Part shown: positions 11,149 to 23,732 of the stretch, in pieces | How the letters are laid out: each line of letters begins with the position of its first letter | Numbering within the stretch: position 1 is the first letter of the stretch | Origin: Copromyces sp. CBS 386.78 | Lineage: Eukaryota > Ascomycota > Sordariomycetes > Sordariales > Sordariaceae | Direction: 5' to 3' | DNA: 64,000 nucleotides | Assembly (NCBI GenBank): GCA_030685235.1 | Contig: MU839082.1 | Coordinates: 62,001-126,000, forward strand | Made by a program: the position numbers and the translations under genes | The notes under the pieces: generated by a model | The model's input: only the letters and a program-made list of their open reading frames with translations | The model's database searches: none | Told to the model about the DNA's origin: nothing

Positions 11149-12645
11149 CTACTTCCTCTGATGTACCAACCTCCCCTTAACCCAAACCTTCCTCGTGTTC
11201 CTGTCATCACCATTATACACCCACTTAGCCACCCTATCCGGCCAGCTCTCCCACCCAAACACATCCACGTTCCCTTCCTCCTCCTCCTCCTCCTCCTCAT
11301 CCTCACCACCATCGTACTCCCCATCCGCCACATCCCTCCCCAGCCCAATCAACTGCGCATCCCACTCCATGCCCACCTCAAACCCGCCCACCTTACCCTT
11401 CATCCCCACCAGCTCCGCTCCTCCCTTGGTGGCCAGATACAGCACCTCCTCCACCGTCAACTTGGCCCTCTCCCTATCTATCCCGTCCTTATTCGCCTTG
11501 CTTCCCTTCTCCGGTGAGCATGTCATAGCTACATGCCGGCTCACAAGCGCCGCCTGCCTCGCCGCCTCGAGCACCGACGGGCTATACCCACCGCTCATAT
11601 CCGTGCCTAGCCCAACCTCGATGCCGCGCTCGAGTAACCACCTCACCCGCGCCGCGCCGCTCGTGATCGCGCTGTTGCTGCACGGGCAGTGACTGACTTT
11701 GCTTCCTCTGGCTTTGATGATCTCCACCTCCTCTTCCGACAGGTGCACGCCGTGCGCCAGGATGGTCTTGTCCGTCAGCAAGCCGAAAGTGTCGTACACG
11801 TGCGTGTAGGTATCCCCCTTTGCCCCGATCTTCCTGGCGGGGAATAGTTTCCTGACCTCATCGATCTCGTCTTCGTTTTCGGAGATGTGTGTTTGGACGG
11901 GCAGACCCGTCTCGGCGGCCAGCTTGCCGAGGTCGGCCATCAGGGGGGCGGAGCACGACGGTGCGAAGCGCGGGGTGATCACGGGCCGGACGATGGCGCC
12001 GGTCGGATCGATAGACTGGATGTAGGCGATCGATTCGCGGGTGGCTGCTACGGAGTCGGCGGCGGAGGCGTCGCGGTAGTAGTCTGGGGATAGCTGGTCC
12101 ATGCACACGCGGCCGACGAGGGCACGCTGGCCGGCGCGCAGACACAGGTCGGCGAGCAGGTTGGTGGTGGTGACGTCTTTGGTGGCGTAGTAGGCGGCGC
12201 ACGTGGTGCCGTGGCTCAGGGTCTTGCGGATGACGCGGTTGTAGACGGTCCGGGCCTTGGCCGGGTCCGAGAGCGAGGCCTCGAGCGGGAATGTGTAGGT
12301 CTTGAGCCAGTCGAGGAGGGTGGACTTGCCGAAGATGCCGACATTGGGGTATTGCGGGGCGTGTAGATGTGTGTCGATGAAGCCGGGGAAGAAGAATTGG
12401 TTATGGGAGGTCGAGGAAGAGTGTATGGTGACACTGTCTGGGGCCCAGCCGAGGCGCGGGAGAAGAGTGCTGGTGACCCGGGAGAGGTCGCAGTCACGCT
12501 CGATGGCAACAATGGTGCCATTTTGGTCAACGGCGACGGCGGTGTTGTAGAGGTATTCGAGCTCGGTAAGGGTCTTGGGGTAGATAAAGGTGCCGTAGAA
12601 GAGCTGGTTCTGGGTAACCAGGGTTGTCTGTTCTTGAGAACCCAT
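11149..12645 (-). CDS. Guanine deaminase (EC 3.5.4.3), 498 aa
   Basis: Hydrolyses guanine to xanthine and ammonia in purine salvage and catabolism; cytosolic, zinc-dependent amidohydrolase. Visible family marks, in order: the metal-binding HxH in PGFIDTHLHAPQ near residue 93, the central substrate/metal histidine in VQTHISEN, a further histidine in LAHGVHL, SHCPCSNSA, and the metal aspartate in GLGTDMSGGYSPS, which is typical of guanine deaminases. There is no intron. The start is MGSQEQ at 12645; a seven-codon extension would begin on TTG. An unusual acidic insert with a run of glutamates sits near residue 450, encoded by a CTC/GAG microsatellite at about 11277-11306. The closing segment (VWVKGRLVHQRK) is the usual beta-strand end of the fold. 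Function is assigned with high confidence from motifs and length. Confidence 0.95.
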   Translation of the reverse strand: MGSQEQTTLVTQNQLFYGTFIYPKTLTELEYLYNTAVAVDQNGTIVAIERDCDLSRVTSTLLPRLGWAPDSVTIHSSSTSHNQFFFPGFIDTHLHAPQYPNVGIFGKSTLLDWLKTYTFPLEASLSDPAKARTVYNRVIRKTLSHGTTCAAYYATKDVTTTNLLADLCLRAGQRALVGRVCMDQLSPDYYRDASAADSVAATRESIAYIQSIDPTGAIVRPVITPRFAPSCSAPLMADLGKLAAETGLPVQTHISENEDEIDEVRKLFPARKIGAKGDTYTHVYDTFGLLTDKTILAHGVHLSEEEVEIIKARGSKVSHCPCSNSAITSGAARVRWLLERGIEVGLGTDMSGGYSPSVLEAARQAALVSRHVAMTCSPEKGSKANKDGIDRERAKLTVEEVLYLATKGGAELVGMKGKVGGFEVGMEWDAQLIGLGRDVADGEYDGGEDEEEEEEEEGNVDVFGWESWPDRVAKWVYNGDDRNTRKVWVKGRLVHQRK

Positions 12646-13888
12646 GATGTCTGGGTTGTGTGTCAAATATGTAGGTACCGTGCCCGGAAGTGAAGGGAAC
12701 CGTTAAGGGTACCTCGCGGTCAGATAGATTGCGGCCCGTTCCGATTTGGCTGCTCAGATGGATGAGACTCGGTTGAACAGTTGCCAATTCTTGCCCGTAT
12801 TGCATATGATATGCGCAGTTGGCAGGCAGAAGCCGGATCGACGTGATTCGTACAAGATGCCCGGGATTGACTCAAGTCAAGGTTGTAACGGTTTGACGAT
12901 TAAGCCGATGCAGGTCGACAATAACAGGTGCGAGTTGCCGTGTGCGCTTTAAACAACCTGTGTCCTCTTGTTGCTAATAGATAAATGATGAGAAATGGAA
13001 TCAAACCCCCCAAAACCAAAAAGGAAAGAAAGAAAGCTCGCGGGGAAGACGATTCTTTTTAGTCTGTCTTACCTGTAGTCTTAGGAAACAACAAGCTGGT
13101 GGTGATAAACGCGTCAAACGGCTATCATTATCCCTACCGAGCCATATCACCAATGAAACACCAAAACCGGAACATTCACTACACTCTCTTACCCGCCTGC
13201 CGCCGATACGCGATAGGTCATCGACTATATTGGTGGATCCGGTCCCTTGCTTTCGGTTACTTTGAAGTGCGGTCAGCGCCGGCTGCCGATCCAGGGCTAC
13301 CACCGGGTGTCGGAAAGAAAGCCAAGAGACATCCAAGAGGTGAGCCCGACCGCTCGGAGATGATCGGATTTTGGCCTCTTGGTCTTTCTGATCAGCGTCA
13401 CTTGCCCGATTGCGACCTGATTGACCTCGGGACCAATCTGATTGGTCAATTTGGCATGTCGTGGCGGCATGTCTGACGTCTTGATAAGCCCAAGATAACA
13501 CCAAACAACAAGCGTGCCAAATCGCGGGGGTTGGTGACACGACGTTCGAGGCCAAACGGTCACAGTCTCTCGAAGTGTCTTATTCTTGTGTACGATGTCG
13601 TCTTCAAAACCTTTGAATGTCTATTTTCCCACTGCTCCAGACTTTCGTTACCATTTAGCTAAATCAACCATCTGAAAAATACGCCCGGCCGCCAAAGAAA
13701 TGCTGACAAAATATAACATCTTTTATAACTCCTGTAATCCACCACCTTCTTGCCTTCCGTTAAAATAACCGCCAAGTTCATGGATGTTGAATAGTAATAT
13801 GCGGCGGGTAAAAAGCCACTGAAACTAAAGGATGCGTAAGTGTCTACACCAGTTCCCATTGCTCATCGCTCCCATTTGTTCTCTTCTT
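12646..13888. other. Intergenic between guanine deaminase promoter and FAS2 3' end
   Basis: This is the upstream region of guanine deaminase (-) and the 3' flank of FAS2 (-). Open frames here are not protein-like. A paired CCAAT motif lies inside it. No RNA gene is seen. Confidence 0.45.
13432..13446. promoter_or_regulatory. Inverted CCAAT-box pair upstream of guanine deaminase
   Basis: ACCAATCTGATTGGT is a 15-bp near-palindrome containing CCAAT on both strands, about 790 bp upstream of the guanine deaminase start. CCAAT boxes are bound by the fungal HAP/CBC complex; use of this site is inference. Confidence 0.3.
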
Positions 13889-16800
13889 CTAGAAGTGAGC
13901 TGTAGCAATGGCAACAGCATGGCTGTCAGAATAGGACAGCGTCACGTTGACCTTGGAAACGCCAGCCTTGTTCGCGGCCTCCAAAGCAGCACCGTGCAAC
14001 TATGAATATGTTAGCAACTACTACTAGCGACCAAAATCGGGACAGGGGATACATACCTTCACCACGGGACCCCCGTTGTTATCTGAGAGAATCTCAATGT
14101 CCTTCAAGGACGCACCAGCACCCTGGCCGGTAACACCAAGGGACTTAAAGACGGCCTCCTTCGCGGTCCAGCGACCGGCAAACGACTTCTGCGGCGAACG
14201 GCCGGTGCTAGGGGCCTTGCAGTACTGGAGCTCAGCCTCGGTGAAGTTGCGTTCCAGGAAAGTTTCGTTGTCGATGTTGATGGAGGAAATTTCCTCAAGA
14301 TCGAAACCAACGCGGGTGTTGCTGTTCTTGAGACGGTTCGCAGCACGGGCAACAGTCGACTCAAGAGATTCCTCGCTCTTCTTCTGCAGCTTCTGCGTCG
14401 GCTCCAGCTCCATGAAGTTGGCGGGATACGTGAGCTGACCGGTCTTCTTGTCCTCGGTAACACGGGCCTTGGGGTTGAGAAGAACCGATTGAAGCTGATC
14501 ATCAGAGTAGGGAGAGTTATCCTTGGCAACGAACAGTGCGTTGTTGATGAGACCGTTGTGGAAGAAGCGGTAAGCCTTCTTCTGGCGAGCCTCCACCTTG
14601 GTGCGGTAAGCGTTGAACGCCTCCTCGTCAAGAGTGGCATAAAGATACTTGGGATGAACACCAATAGCCTGAGCACCCTTCTGGCCGAAACCGAACGATG
14701 TGACGGAGAAGGCCTTGACACCATCAGTCTGGATACTCTTGCTAGGGTAAACAATGTAGTCAAACTCCTCCATGACAGCGTCGACGTTGTCGGCGTTGCG
14801 GTTGCCAGGGACAAGGCCACTGTTGAGCACTTGCAAGCAGCCGTTCATCATCCAGGCACCAGCAGCACCCTTGGGATGACCAGTGAGATACTTCTGGAAA
14901 ATTCCGAGCACAGCATTGCCCTTCTTGCGGCCGAGATGACGGAGTTGCTGGCAAATTACAGACGACTCATTCTTGTCGTTGGCCTTGGTAGAAGTACCGT
15001 GGAAAGAGGCGACGTCAAGATCGTCAATAGTGAGACCCCAAGTAGCAAGGGCACCACGAAGGGGAGCAATCGTAGCATCGCCCTTCCAGAAGTTGTTGCC
15101 GTAGCTGCGGAGAACTTCCTTGACCTGTCTTTCGACCTCCTCTTCAATGTGCTCGGTTCTATGGCGGGCATAGTCGTCGATCTCCTTCTGCGGCCTGCCT
15201 TCGGCCTTGAGGGCCTCAATCTCATCGGCGAGATACTCAAGCTCTTCCTCCTTCTCGTTCTCAAGCTGCCTCTTCCGACGCTCAATCTGGCGACGTCTGT
15301 ACTTGATGTCGAGCAGGGGCGAGGGGAGGCTGCCCTGGCGCTCGCGAGCAGTAGTGAGAACACCCTTGCCAGGGGCAGGGACAGAGCGACCAATCTTGTC
15401 GGAAGCGGTGGTGGTCAAAGCAAGGACACCGTAGATGGGGACGCCCATATCCAAAGCAAGCTTGGCAGTCATGATGACCTGAACACCGCTACCCTGTGAC
15501 TCCATGAAGCCATTTCTGGTGGTAGTAGTAGGTCTTGACATCTCCTTGGGCGTGCGACCGTGGGCAAACTCATCGACAGCGTTGCTGGTAGCCTTCATGT
15601 TGGCGAACTCATACGAGCCCTCCTCGCCAAAGTCATCGAAGCCACCGACGAAGCACACACGGGCCTTGCCCTCCATGATGGTCTCGTAACCAATGTCAAT
15701 AGACTCGACAGCGGTGGCGCAAGCACCGACTGGCGTCTTGATGGGTCCAGAAGACGAGATCAAGAGCATGTTAACCCAGGCGGCCATGGTGTTGATGAAG
15801 GACTCTTGAAGAATATCGTTCTGGACAGGCTTATCAAGGAATCTGTCGCGGTGCATGTTACGGAGCGCAGTGGCACCACCCATACCGGAACCGATGCAGT
15901 TACCCACTTCAGAGACATGGACATACTTGTAGAACTCATACGGGTCGGTAATACCAGACGAGAGAAGAGCTTCCACAGTAGACACAAGCACGAAGAGAGC
16001 GACGGGGTCAACTTGAGAGATAATGTCCTCGGGGATACCGTAACGCTTGGCGTCCCAGCCGGTAGGGATCTGACCAGCAACCAGGCGGTCGAAGCGCAGA
16101 GCCTTGGGGATCCAGAGCGAGGCACCCTTCTTCAGACGGACAGTGTACTGACCAGTCTCGGGAATCTCAAAGATGTCGACCTTATCGCCATGCTCTCTCT
16201 TGAACTCTTCAGCGGTTTCCTTGGTGGCCTCAAAAGGATCGAGATCCTCCTCAATGACAACCTCCTGGAGGAGCTGCTTCTTGTTGGGATCGTAACCTTC
16301 GAACAGCTCGGGCTCGATCAGACGGATACCAGAGTGTTCGAGGATGTACTTCTCGTACTTGGCCTTGATGTCCTTGTCATCAACGGGCTCGCCAGTCTTG
16401 GCGTCAACCCAGCCAGAGTAAGGCTTGCCCTTAATAGGACCATTGTGGTTCTTGATGAGGCCCATGATCCAGGCCATCTCAATGCAGCCCTCAAGCGAGA
16501 ACTCGCCATAGGCCTCCATCTCCCAGCGGGTTCTAGAGTTACCCCAGGGACCAACCTCGGCGAAACCCGTGACAACAACGACCTTCTCCAGATCAACCAT
16601 ACCCTTGAGGGAGTCGTTAAGAGGAGCAACTTCGGACTTCCAGTCAGGCACGGTCGGGAAGTCAAACTTGATGTTGGCGCGGGGCTCGATGACCTTCTTC
16701 TTGTACAGAGCCTCGGAGTCCTCGCCATTGACGATCTTGTTCTCAATAGCAGTCTCCTTGGTAACGGCCTTACGGATATCGCTGGTCTCCATAAGGTTCT

Positions 16801-19600
16801 TGCGCTGACTGGTCATGGTCTCGTTCAAGTTGGTAATGAACTGAAGACCGCCGTTCAGATCAGCGAAGACAGGCTCGTTCTGGCACAAGTCGACAATAGT
16901 AGGCGACATGAGGCCAAGCAAGTTGAAGGCCATCTCCTGTTGGGAGAAGGTGCGGACACCAAAGTTCTCAACGCCCTCAGCAACCAAGTTGTTGCCAGAC
17001 ATGAGGCCGGTACCACGAGTCCAACCAATGATGGCGCCGCAGATAGTCAGGTAGTTGGCCCAGTCCTCGGCATGCCACCTGTTGAAGAGGGTCTCGAGAC
17101 CGAGCTTAGACTCGGAGTAGAGACCATCGCTACCAAAGGTGCCATGGTTGGGAGAGAGCGGGAGGATGACCTGGGCGGGACGGGTTTCAAAACCGCGGGT
17201 GGCCTTCTGAGCCTTGACGCTGCCAAGGAGGCGGATGAGGTTGGTCAACATGATACGGTGAGCCAACTCAGACTTAGAGTCAATGCCATCAATCTGGCGA
17301 CCCTGCTCAGAGATGGCGGCGAAGGGGACAATGTAGTCAAGATCCCAGCCGAGACCAGTCTTGGTGTCGTAGATATAATCGACCAAGGCGTTGACGTCCT
17401 GCACGCTACCCTGGTTGAATGGAACCACAACGAGCTGAGAGCCACGGGCGCCAAATCTGGCATACATGGACTGGTAGTACTCGGTAACTTCACGGGAGAA
17501 ACGGCTGGTCGTGACAATGACCTTGGCACCACCGCTGATAAGACCCTGAAGGACCTCGGCACCGATGGAACCGGCGCCCGCACCAGTCATGAGGACGTAC
17601 TTGTTGGCGAAGGTAACACCATTCTTGGCCGCCTGCTCCAAGCAGTCAAGGTAGAGGCCGGTGAGCTTCTTGCTGTAATCCCAGCCGTGCTCGGACTTCT
17701 TGCGCAGGTGGAGGAAGGGGATCGTCTCGGTCTTGCCCTTGGACTTGGACGACGACTTGGACAAGACGCTGCTGACCTTGCTGGACTCCCTGGGCATAAT
17801 CTGGCTCTCATTCATGCTAAGAGACCTGATGATGTCACCATATAGAGACTTGATCTCGAGCTGGGAGTTTTTGGAAAGCTTGTGCTGTTGCTTGATCAGC
17901 TTGTAAATACGGGCAAGGTCATTCTCGACCTTGGTACGGTTGCTGTATTCAGAGATCTTGCCACCCTCAGCCATCTGCTGGACGTAGTGCTCAAGCTTGC
18001 GGCAGCTTGCACGAGGGATCTCCTCGTACTTGATGTTACCACGAGCATCGATGGTGGTACGGGGGCCGGTAGGGACGGCAACATCCTTGTAGACAGGGTC
18101 AACGCTGAGAACATCCTTACAGTTCTCAATAAGCTGAGCACCCAACTCCTTGGCGAGCTGATACGTCTCTCCGCGCTCCGTAGGGCAGTTGTCGATGTGG
18201 TACTGCATGAACTCGAGGAGAGTGGGGTTGGAGCGGTTCATGATGCGGATGCACTGGCTGACAATCTCGCGATCAACGACCTTTAGCCTGCCGAAGATAA
18301 TATCAAAGTACATGCTGAGAACATCCTGGCGAGCCCAGTTCCAGGAAGAGTCGTACACGCGAGCCTTAAGCGAGCTAAAGACAGGCTCGATGCCGGCAGC
18401 ATAGAAATCGCCATGCTCGGCCATCCAGAGATCCAGCTGTGACTGCAGGACCTTGGATGATTCCTGAGACGCCTGGAAAGCCTTGTCTCCAGCGCGGATA
18501 TCAATCTTGAGATATCTGGCGATGAGCTCCAGTTGTTGCTTGAACATAGCCTTCTGATCGCTGGTAAGAGCCTCAATGGCAGCGGGATCCATCATCATGC
18601 CGCCTCCGCCTCCAGCGGCAGGGCCAGCCGCGGCCGCGGTCGACAAGCTGATGCCAGCATGCGAGGCGTACTTTTGAGAAACGTCATCCAAATAGGCTTT
18701 CGCATCGGCCTCGGAGCCAAGACGAGCTGGAGGCTCCATGGTGATGGCGAGCAGAAGAGCGCCATCCTGGCGGCCAGAACCGAGACCCCACCTTGTCTCA
18801 AGGTATTTGCGTGCTGATGTGATGTTGAAGCCACCTGGCATCTTCGAGGAAATAAGACGAGCGATAAGGCCTTGGGTTGTCTTGCCCAGGTTACCATCGA
18901 AGGTAGCCTGCATAGCAGCACCCAACTCATCGAGGGGCGTATCTTCAGGCTTCTCCGGTGTGGATCCGAACTCCTTGCCTAGATCACCAAGGATTTCGTT
19001 TTGTAGAGTGGACTTGCCTGTACGCAAACTCTGTTAGTCATCGTCATGTCAGTTAGTAACGAAACCTGGTTTAATCTCACCTCCAACCAGATCCTTGATA
19101 GCCTTGCTCAAAGGAATCTCTGCAAAGGGCTTCTTGAGCTTCTGGGCGATCAACGACCTGACAATGTCAAGAGCGGGAACTGGGGCATCAGGAACTGAAG
19201 CCGCCGGGCCAGCACTCGGGGGCGGAGCAGCGGCAGCAGCAGCAGGAGCAGCAGCCGCAGCGGGAGTGGGAGCACTAGATGATGAGCTAGCCGCAACCGG
19301 TTCAGGCTCTTCCTCTACGGGATCTACATCGTAGTAGATCTCCTTTGCGTCCTTGTTGTAGCAAAGAATCTGTCTCTGAACTGACTTGGCGGCGTCGAAT
19401 GCTTCATACTTGGAGGCGAGTGTCCTCCTGGCCATGCCACCGAGAGTGTCGGCGGGACCAATTTCGACGATCCGCTCGGCGGTCTTCTCCGCAAGGAAGA
19501 CATCTTGCGTCTCAATCCATCTCACGGGAGAGGCGAACTGGTAAGCAAGGAGCTCGACGAGCAGGGTGTGGGCGAGCTCTTGCTCAAGTTCGGGACGCAT
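13889..19600 (-). CDS. Fatty acid synthase subunit alpha, 1863 aa
   Basis: Alpha chain of the cytosolic alpha6beta6 type I FAS that makes C16/C18 acyl-CoA. Exons: 19600-19081, 19017-14057 and 13999-13889; introns are GTGAGA...TACAG and GTATGT...CATAG, both keeping frame. Order of domains: an N-terminal malonyl/palmitoyl-transferase completing segment ([18 protein letters not shown]), an Ala/Pro-rich linker, acyl carrier protein with phosphopantetheine Ser176 in [10 protein letters not shown] (split by intron 1), ketoreductase with the nucleotide motif [12 protein letters not shown], ketosynthase with catalytic Cys at about 1273 ([12 protein letters not shown]), and a C-terminal phosphopantetheinyl transferase ([11 protein letters not shown], then [12 protein letters not shown]). 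The last 37 codons form a separate exon ending AIATAHF. The start is MRPELEQEL at 19600, the usual N-terminus of the family; upstream in-frame codons look like 5' UTR. Length and residue positions parallel yeast Fas2. Divergent to FAS1. Confidence 0.98.
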
Positions 19601-22600
19601 CTTGGGTGGTTTGCTGGGGTATAATCTTCGAGGTCTCGGTGTGAAATATAGGGTACGTATGGGCGGGGATCGGGCAGATGAGGCGTATCCCGGGGTATAA
19701 TGCAATCAGCTAGATGGCGTGCCCGTCGTCTGGCTACGTGAAAGCTGCAAAAAAGCAAGCAGATGATGTCAGTTTGGGGGTTGAACAACACACGTCCGTG
19801 GATGCCAGCAAAGGGAGCAGAAGAGGGGACACGGAAGATGACCTTCGATATGATGAAGGCTCTTATTACAGGCAAAGAGGAAGATGAAGTTGACCCTGAA
19901 AGAGGGGGATGCAAGGACGGGGAGACAGACTGACACACAAGACCAAAAAGAGAAGCCTGGAGATATGGCAGGCGGCGGAGAAGGAGCACAAGGATGTAGT
20001 GCTAAACCCCGAAGGAGCGGATCGGATGAGGAGAGATGGAGGATGGAAGGATGGGAGGGGTGAAATCCAAACTGAAGGAGACCGAAGGAAGTGCGTGGAC
20101 TCCGTAGGGGGAGATGGTGAGGAGGGGAAGGCACGATACATACATAGATACGGAGTGGGCTCCTTGTTTTAATTCACCTCAATGCAGCTCAGTTGGAACC
20201 CCAACTTCTATTTTACACGTTACAATACATACATCGACATACTTGAGTACTGCGCGGCCGTCAACACGACAGGGAATGGAAACTTTGACGAAGTCAACTT
20301 TGTGGCACCCTTTTGCGACCAGGGAGCTGTGTCCGTCAACTGCTGCTAGGGGATTTCCCGGGGTGCAGGAACAGTCTATTCACGCCAAACAACAACAAAG
20401 ATGGGGTTTAACGGACTGATGGAAGAGCGCAGCAACAGAAAACACGCCGAATTCCCTCTGGAAATTGATGAACCAACGTTGTTTCTGGCGGCTTGTGTGG
20501 CCTGTTTGGTTCTCAATTTCACAAATGTTGAATGCCACTTTGACCCCCGCAGCCCCTGTCATTGATACAGACGCGCCTCCCCCCGCCCCTCCATTGCAGC
20601 TCAACACCCTCAACCAAAATCTCCAACGCTAGCCAGATATGGCCTAGCGGGCTGTCTCATCCCTTCTCCACGGCTTTCTGAGAAAGGGCATTGGCCCCAA
20701 AAACCTCTTGGGCCACGCTAAAGATTAGCCACGTCTCGATGTCAGTTACAAGTACCTCTACAAGTCACGATACAGACATTTGTGAACTTCAACTCCAACT
20801 GGCTTCATTCGTCGGCACCCCAAACCGCCAACTTCCCCACTTGTTCTCGACGTTGCCCTCAGCCCTCCCTCCACTTTGCTCCCGCTGCAACACCATACCC
20901 GACGACCAGAGGAAGCCCAAGCAGAGGTATCACAACACCGGCGACCTGATCTTTTCATCTTGCCTAAGGTAGGTACATACGCCCACGAACATGCCTGCAA
21001 GAGTTTCTTAGCACTTTTGATGGAGGTGTTCAAGTTCCCGTCTTCCGCCGAACCTGCCTAAGCGGCTGCAAGGCACAATACAACACGTACGCTGTCCTCG
21101 ATGCCTTTTCTGCATGGCGTCATGATCATCGTCAGGTATCGGCCGACGGAAAGCACTCTGAAAGTGATCAAACATTATCAAAAGCAGAACCGTTGCGAGC
21201 CGGAGTCTGGACCGTCGACGGCGTCGGGCACCGGCTGATGGTCCGCTCCGGAGGGGTCGGATATACGGAGCTTACAGAACATTCCCGCGTCCGCAAGCGA
21301 ATCTTTGAGTTCCTCGTATTTCCCTACGGGCTCTCCCAAGGCCCGATTCCTTTATCTAGACCCAGCTAGCTACCCTCGCTCGTGTTGCTTGCATTGCTAT
21401 CCTCGACGTTGATTATGTATGGCGTTGACAAGCAACTGAACCGAACAAGAGCGGCCACCCTTTCAACTGGTATACTTACCCGCCTCACATCCCTTCTTCT
21501 TTCCTTCGAGCATCACCGAGACCTGGAAGTTCGAGGAAGGGGTTGGCTTGAACGTGAAGGGGCGAAATATTAAGAGCCAGGCTGGTCCGACACGCAAAAA
21601 CTAACACGGCAATGGAAATAAATCTAAGCCCCGGTATTGCCACTGCTCTAGGGTATTCGGGTATGCATTCTTTCGGCCGAACCCTCCCGCCCTCTAGCTC
21701 CTTGCCCTCACCAAAAATTTTATATGCCGAAGGATGGTCGAGACGTAGGCCGTAGAGATAGCAAGACGTTCATGCATACTTCTAGGTTGCTGTCTCTCTG
21801 GAGGCAATCATCTAGACTAGAAGAACATCTCCGTGGACACACTTTGCCTCACCCACGATCTGAATGTTGTCAATGGACAATCATTATGCCTCATTCACAG
21901 AAAAAAATTGACAAAATATTTCAAAATTGCAGCGCCTTGGATTGGCTCACTCGGGCTGGCTCGGGAAGTCAGTTCAAGCTTCTCCAAATCAACTCCACTT
22001 TGACCCCATCTTGGTGGCATGGCCTCCACTACTGGAAATTTTGGGTTCATGTACCGGTACAATGCCATCTTGATCTGCGCGTGGAGTGGTGGGGTTTCCG
22101 CTGTGGGCTTGGGTGGACTCGGCTGGTCGGAAGGACTACCTGTGTTCTCGCGATTCTGGCACGCCAAGACCCAGGCAAAGACGACAACGCTTTTAAAGTT
22201 GTTGCATGACCCAAGCGTCGCTAAACACCGCTACCTACTTAGATATCGCCAAAAAGTCACTTCCAGACCCGCCGACATCGTACTACTTTGTCTGTGTTTG
22301 ACAAGGTCTTGGCATGTAGGGGATGCTGGGGACGGAAGGGGCGGTAGGGTTCTGTTCTGGTGGGTGGTGTTTTGGTGTGTGCGGCCGAACTCCCAGCAGT
22401 GTTCCCGACTTCCCCAACAAGAACCAGGACGGCCCAAAATTTTGGCGAGCAATCAATATGCTGGCTGGCTGGCAGGAGCGGGAACCTTTGCGGCCCAGTG
22501 TGTGTCCAGTGCCGACCCCTGGAGTCGTAACGCATCTCGTAAGCCCGGTCGCGATACTTACCTTCGATTACAGCCAGGTGGAGGAACGTGGCTGCCCACT

Positions 22601-23732
22601 GCGTGCAATGTCTGGAAAGAACGGTAACCGATAGGCAACCGATAAGGACCCTGGTGAAAATTATCGTCAGGTCCCTCCCCTCGGTGCCCCTCTCCCAGAT
22701 GAACCAGGGGAATGTACGACTAGACCCCGCCATCTTATAGTCGTACACCTTGAGTGTGCGCGTACATTGCAGGTACAGCCCAGCTTGTATTTTACGTCCC
22801 TCACCAAAACATTGGGCCTTCTTTTCATCCGCTGCTGCCTCGATCTCCGCTGGGAACTTCTACCTCCTTCCCGTCGAAAGTCCGGATCGTATCTCCTCAG
22901 AGCAGCCCGTGTAGGTCGCTAGATAGGTGATTGCCTGACCTATAACTTTGCCTCAGCTCCAGCACCGGGTATCCGTCAACTGTACTCTCTGTTCGTCGTC
23001 CTGGCAGGCGAGACATAATATTCCACGGATATTGGGAAAGTGCGAGTTCCACCTGACTCGTGAACAAGAGACCAAGGACGAACTTGGATACCTCTAACCT
23101 GTATGTATTGTAAGCCCATGTACTATCCGCGTATTTGGCTCCATCCATTTCGCCTTTTATTATTTTCCTATCCCCTCCCTCCTCAGCCCCGACTCCTCCT
23201 TCCTTGCCTCTCCCCACCTGCCTCTCGTCTGCTCTCGTCTCCTTCGTCTCGGCCTCGTCGAGCCCCCTTCTTACCTTCAGAGGTACATCCCCAAGCCGTA
23301 TACCCAACGCTACCTGCCTCTTTTCCCCCCTAGACTTTGCTTGGGACAGGATCCGGTCCTTTCAACCTTTTTCCTCTTTTCGAGTCTTCTCTTCCCCGGA
23401 TTCCACCCTTCCATCCTCTTCGGAACCCTGACTCTGATCTTGCCGTGCCTGACCAGCTAGACGAACAATACAGACGACGACATTGACGACGACGGTTTTG
23501 TCATTGGCTTCCCCCCATTACTGAAGCCTCATCCACACCAACATCCAGCCTCCAGTGGCTTTCCAGATCAAAACACAATTTGCTCCCGCTCTTTGCTGAG
23601 TTTCGGAGCCATTGCACCAAGTGAGGATATGCAAAGACACTAGTTCTTGTTCTTGAACTGTGATTAGTAGACGCTAACCACATATTCCGTCCTCCAGCTT
23701 TCTAGCCGTCTCCCAGATACCCCTTCACAACC
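19601..23732. promoter_or_regulatory. Shared divergent promoter region of FAS2 and FAS1 (4.1 kb)
   Basis: The two FAS start codons face away from each other across 4,132 bp, so both promoters and leaders lie here. Near FAS1, 23150-23400 is a strong CT tract, followed by a likely 5'-UTR intron (listed separately). ATTGG (inverted CCAAT) occurs at 21941-21945 and 23503-23507. On the FAS2 side a TTTTTTGCAG acceptor-like site is visible on the minus strand near 19745, suggesting a leader intron whose donor I cannot place. No protein gene or RNA gene is convincing in the interval. A head-to-head arrangement would let the two subunits be made in equal amounts; co-regulation is inferred. Confidence 0.75.
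23621..23697 (+). other. Probable 5'-UTR intron of FAS1
   Basis: Donor GTGAGG at 23621, branch-point sequence GCTAAC near 23673 and acceptor CTCCAG ending at 23697, 35 bp before the start codon. Spacing and motifs match the coding introns in this window. A spliced cDNA read would confirm it. Confidence 0.5.

Noticed and set aside
13001..13555. 184-codon minus-strand frame between guanine deaminase and FAS2
   Set aside because: Irregular composition, competing plus-strand frame and no domain.
15560..17845. 761-codon open frame on the plus strand
   Set aside because: It is antisense to the FAS2 ketosynthase/ketoreductase exon and mirrors its third-position codon bias; no domain is recognisable.
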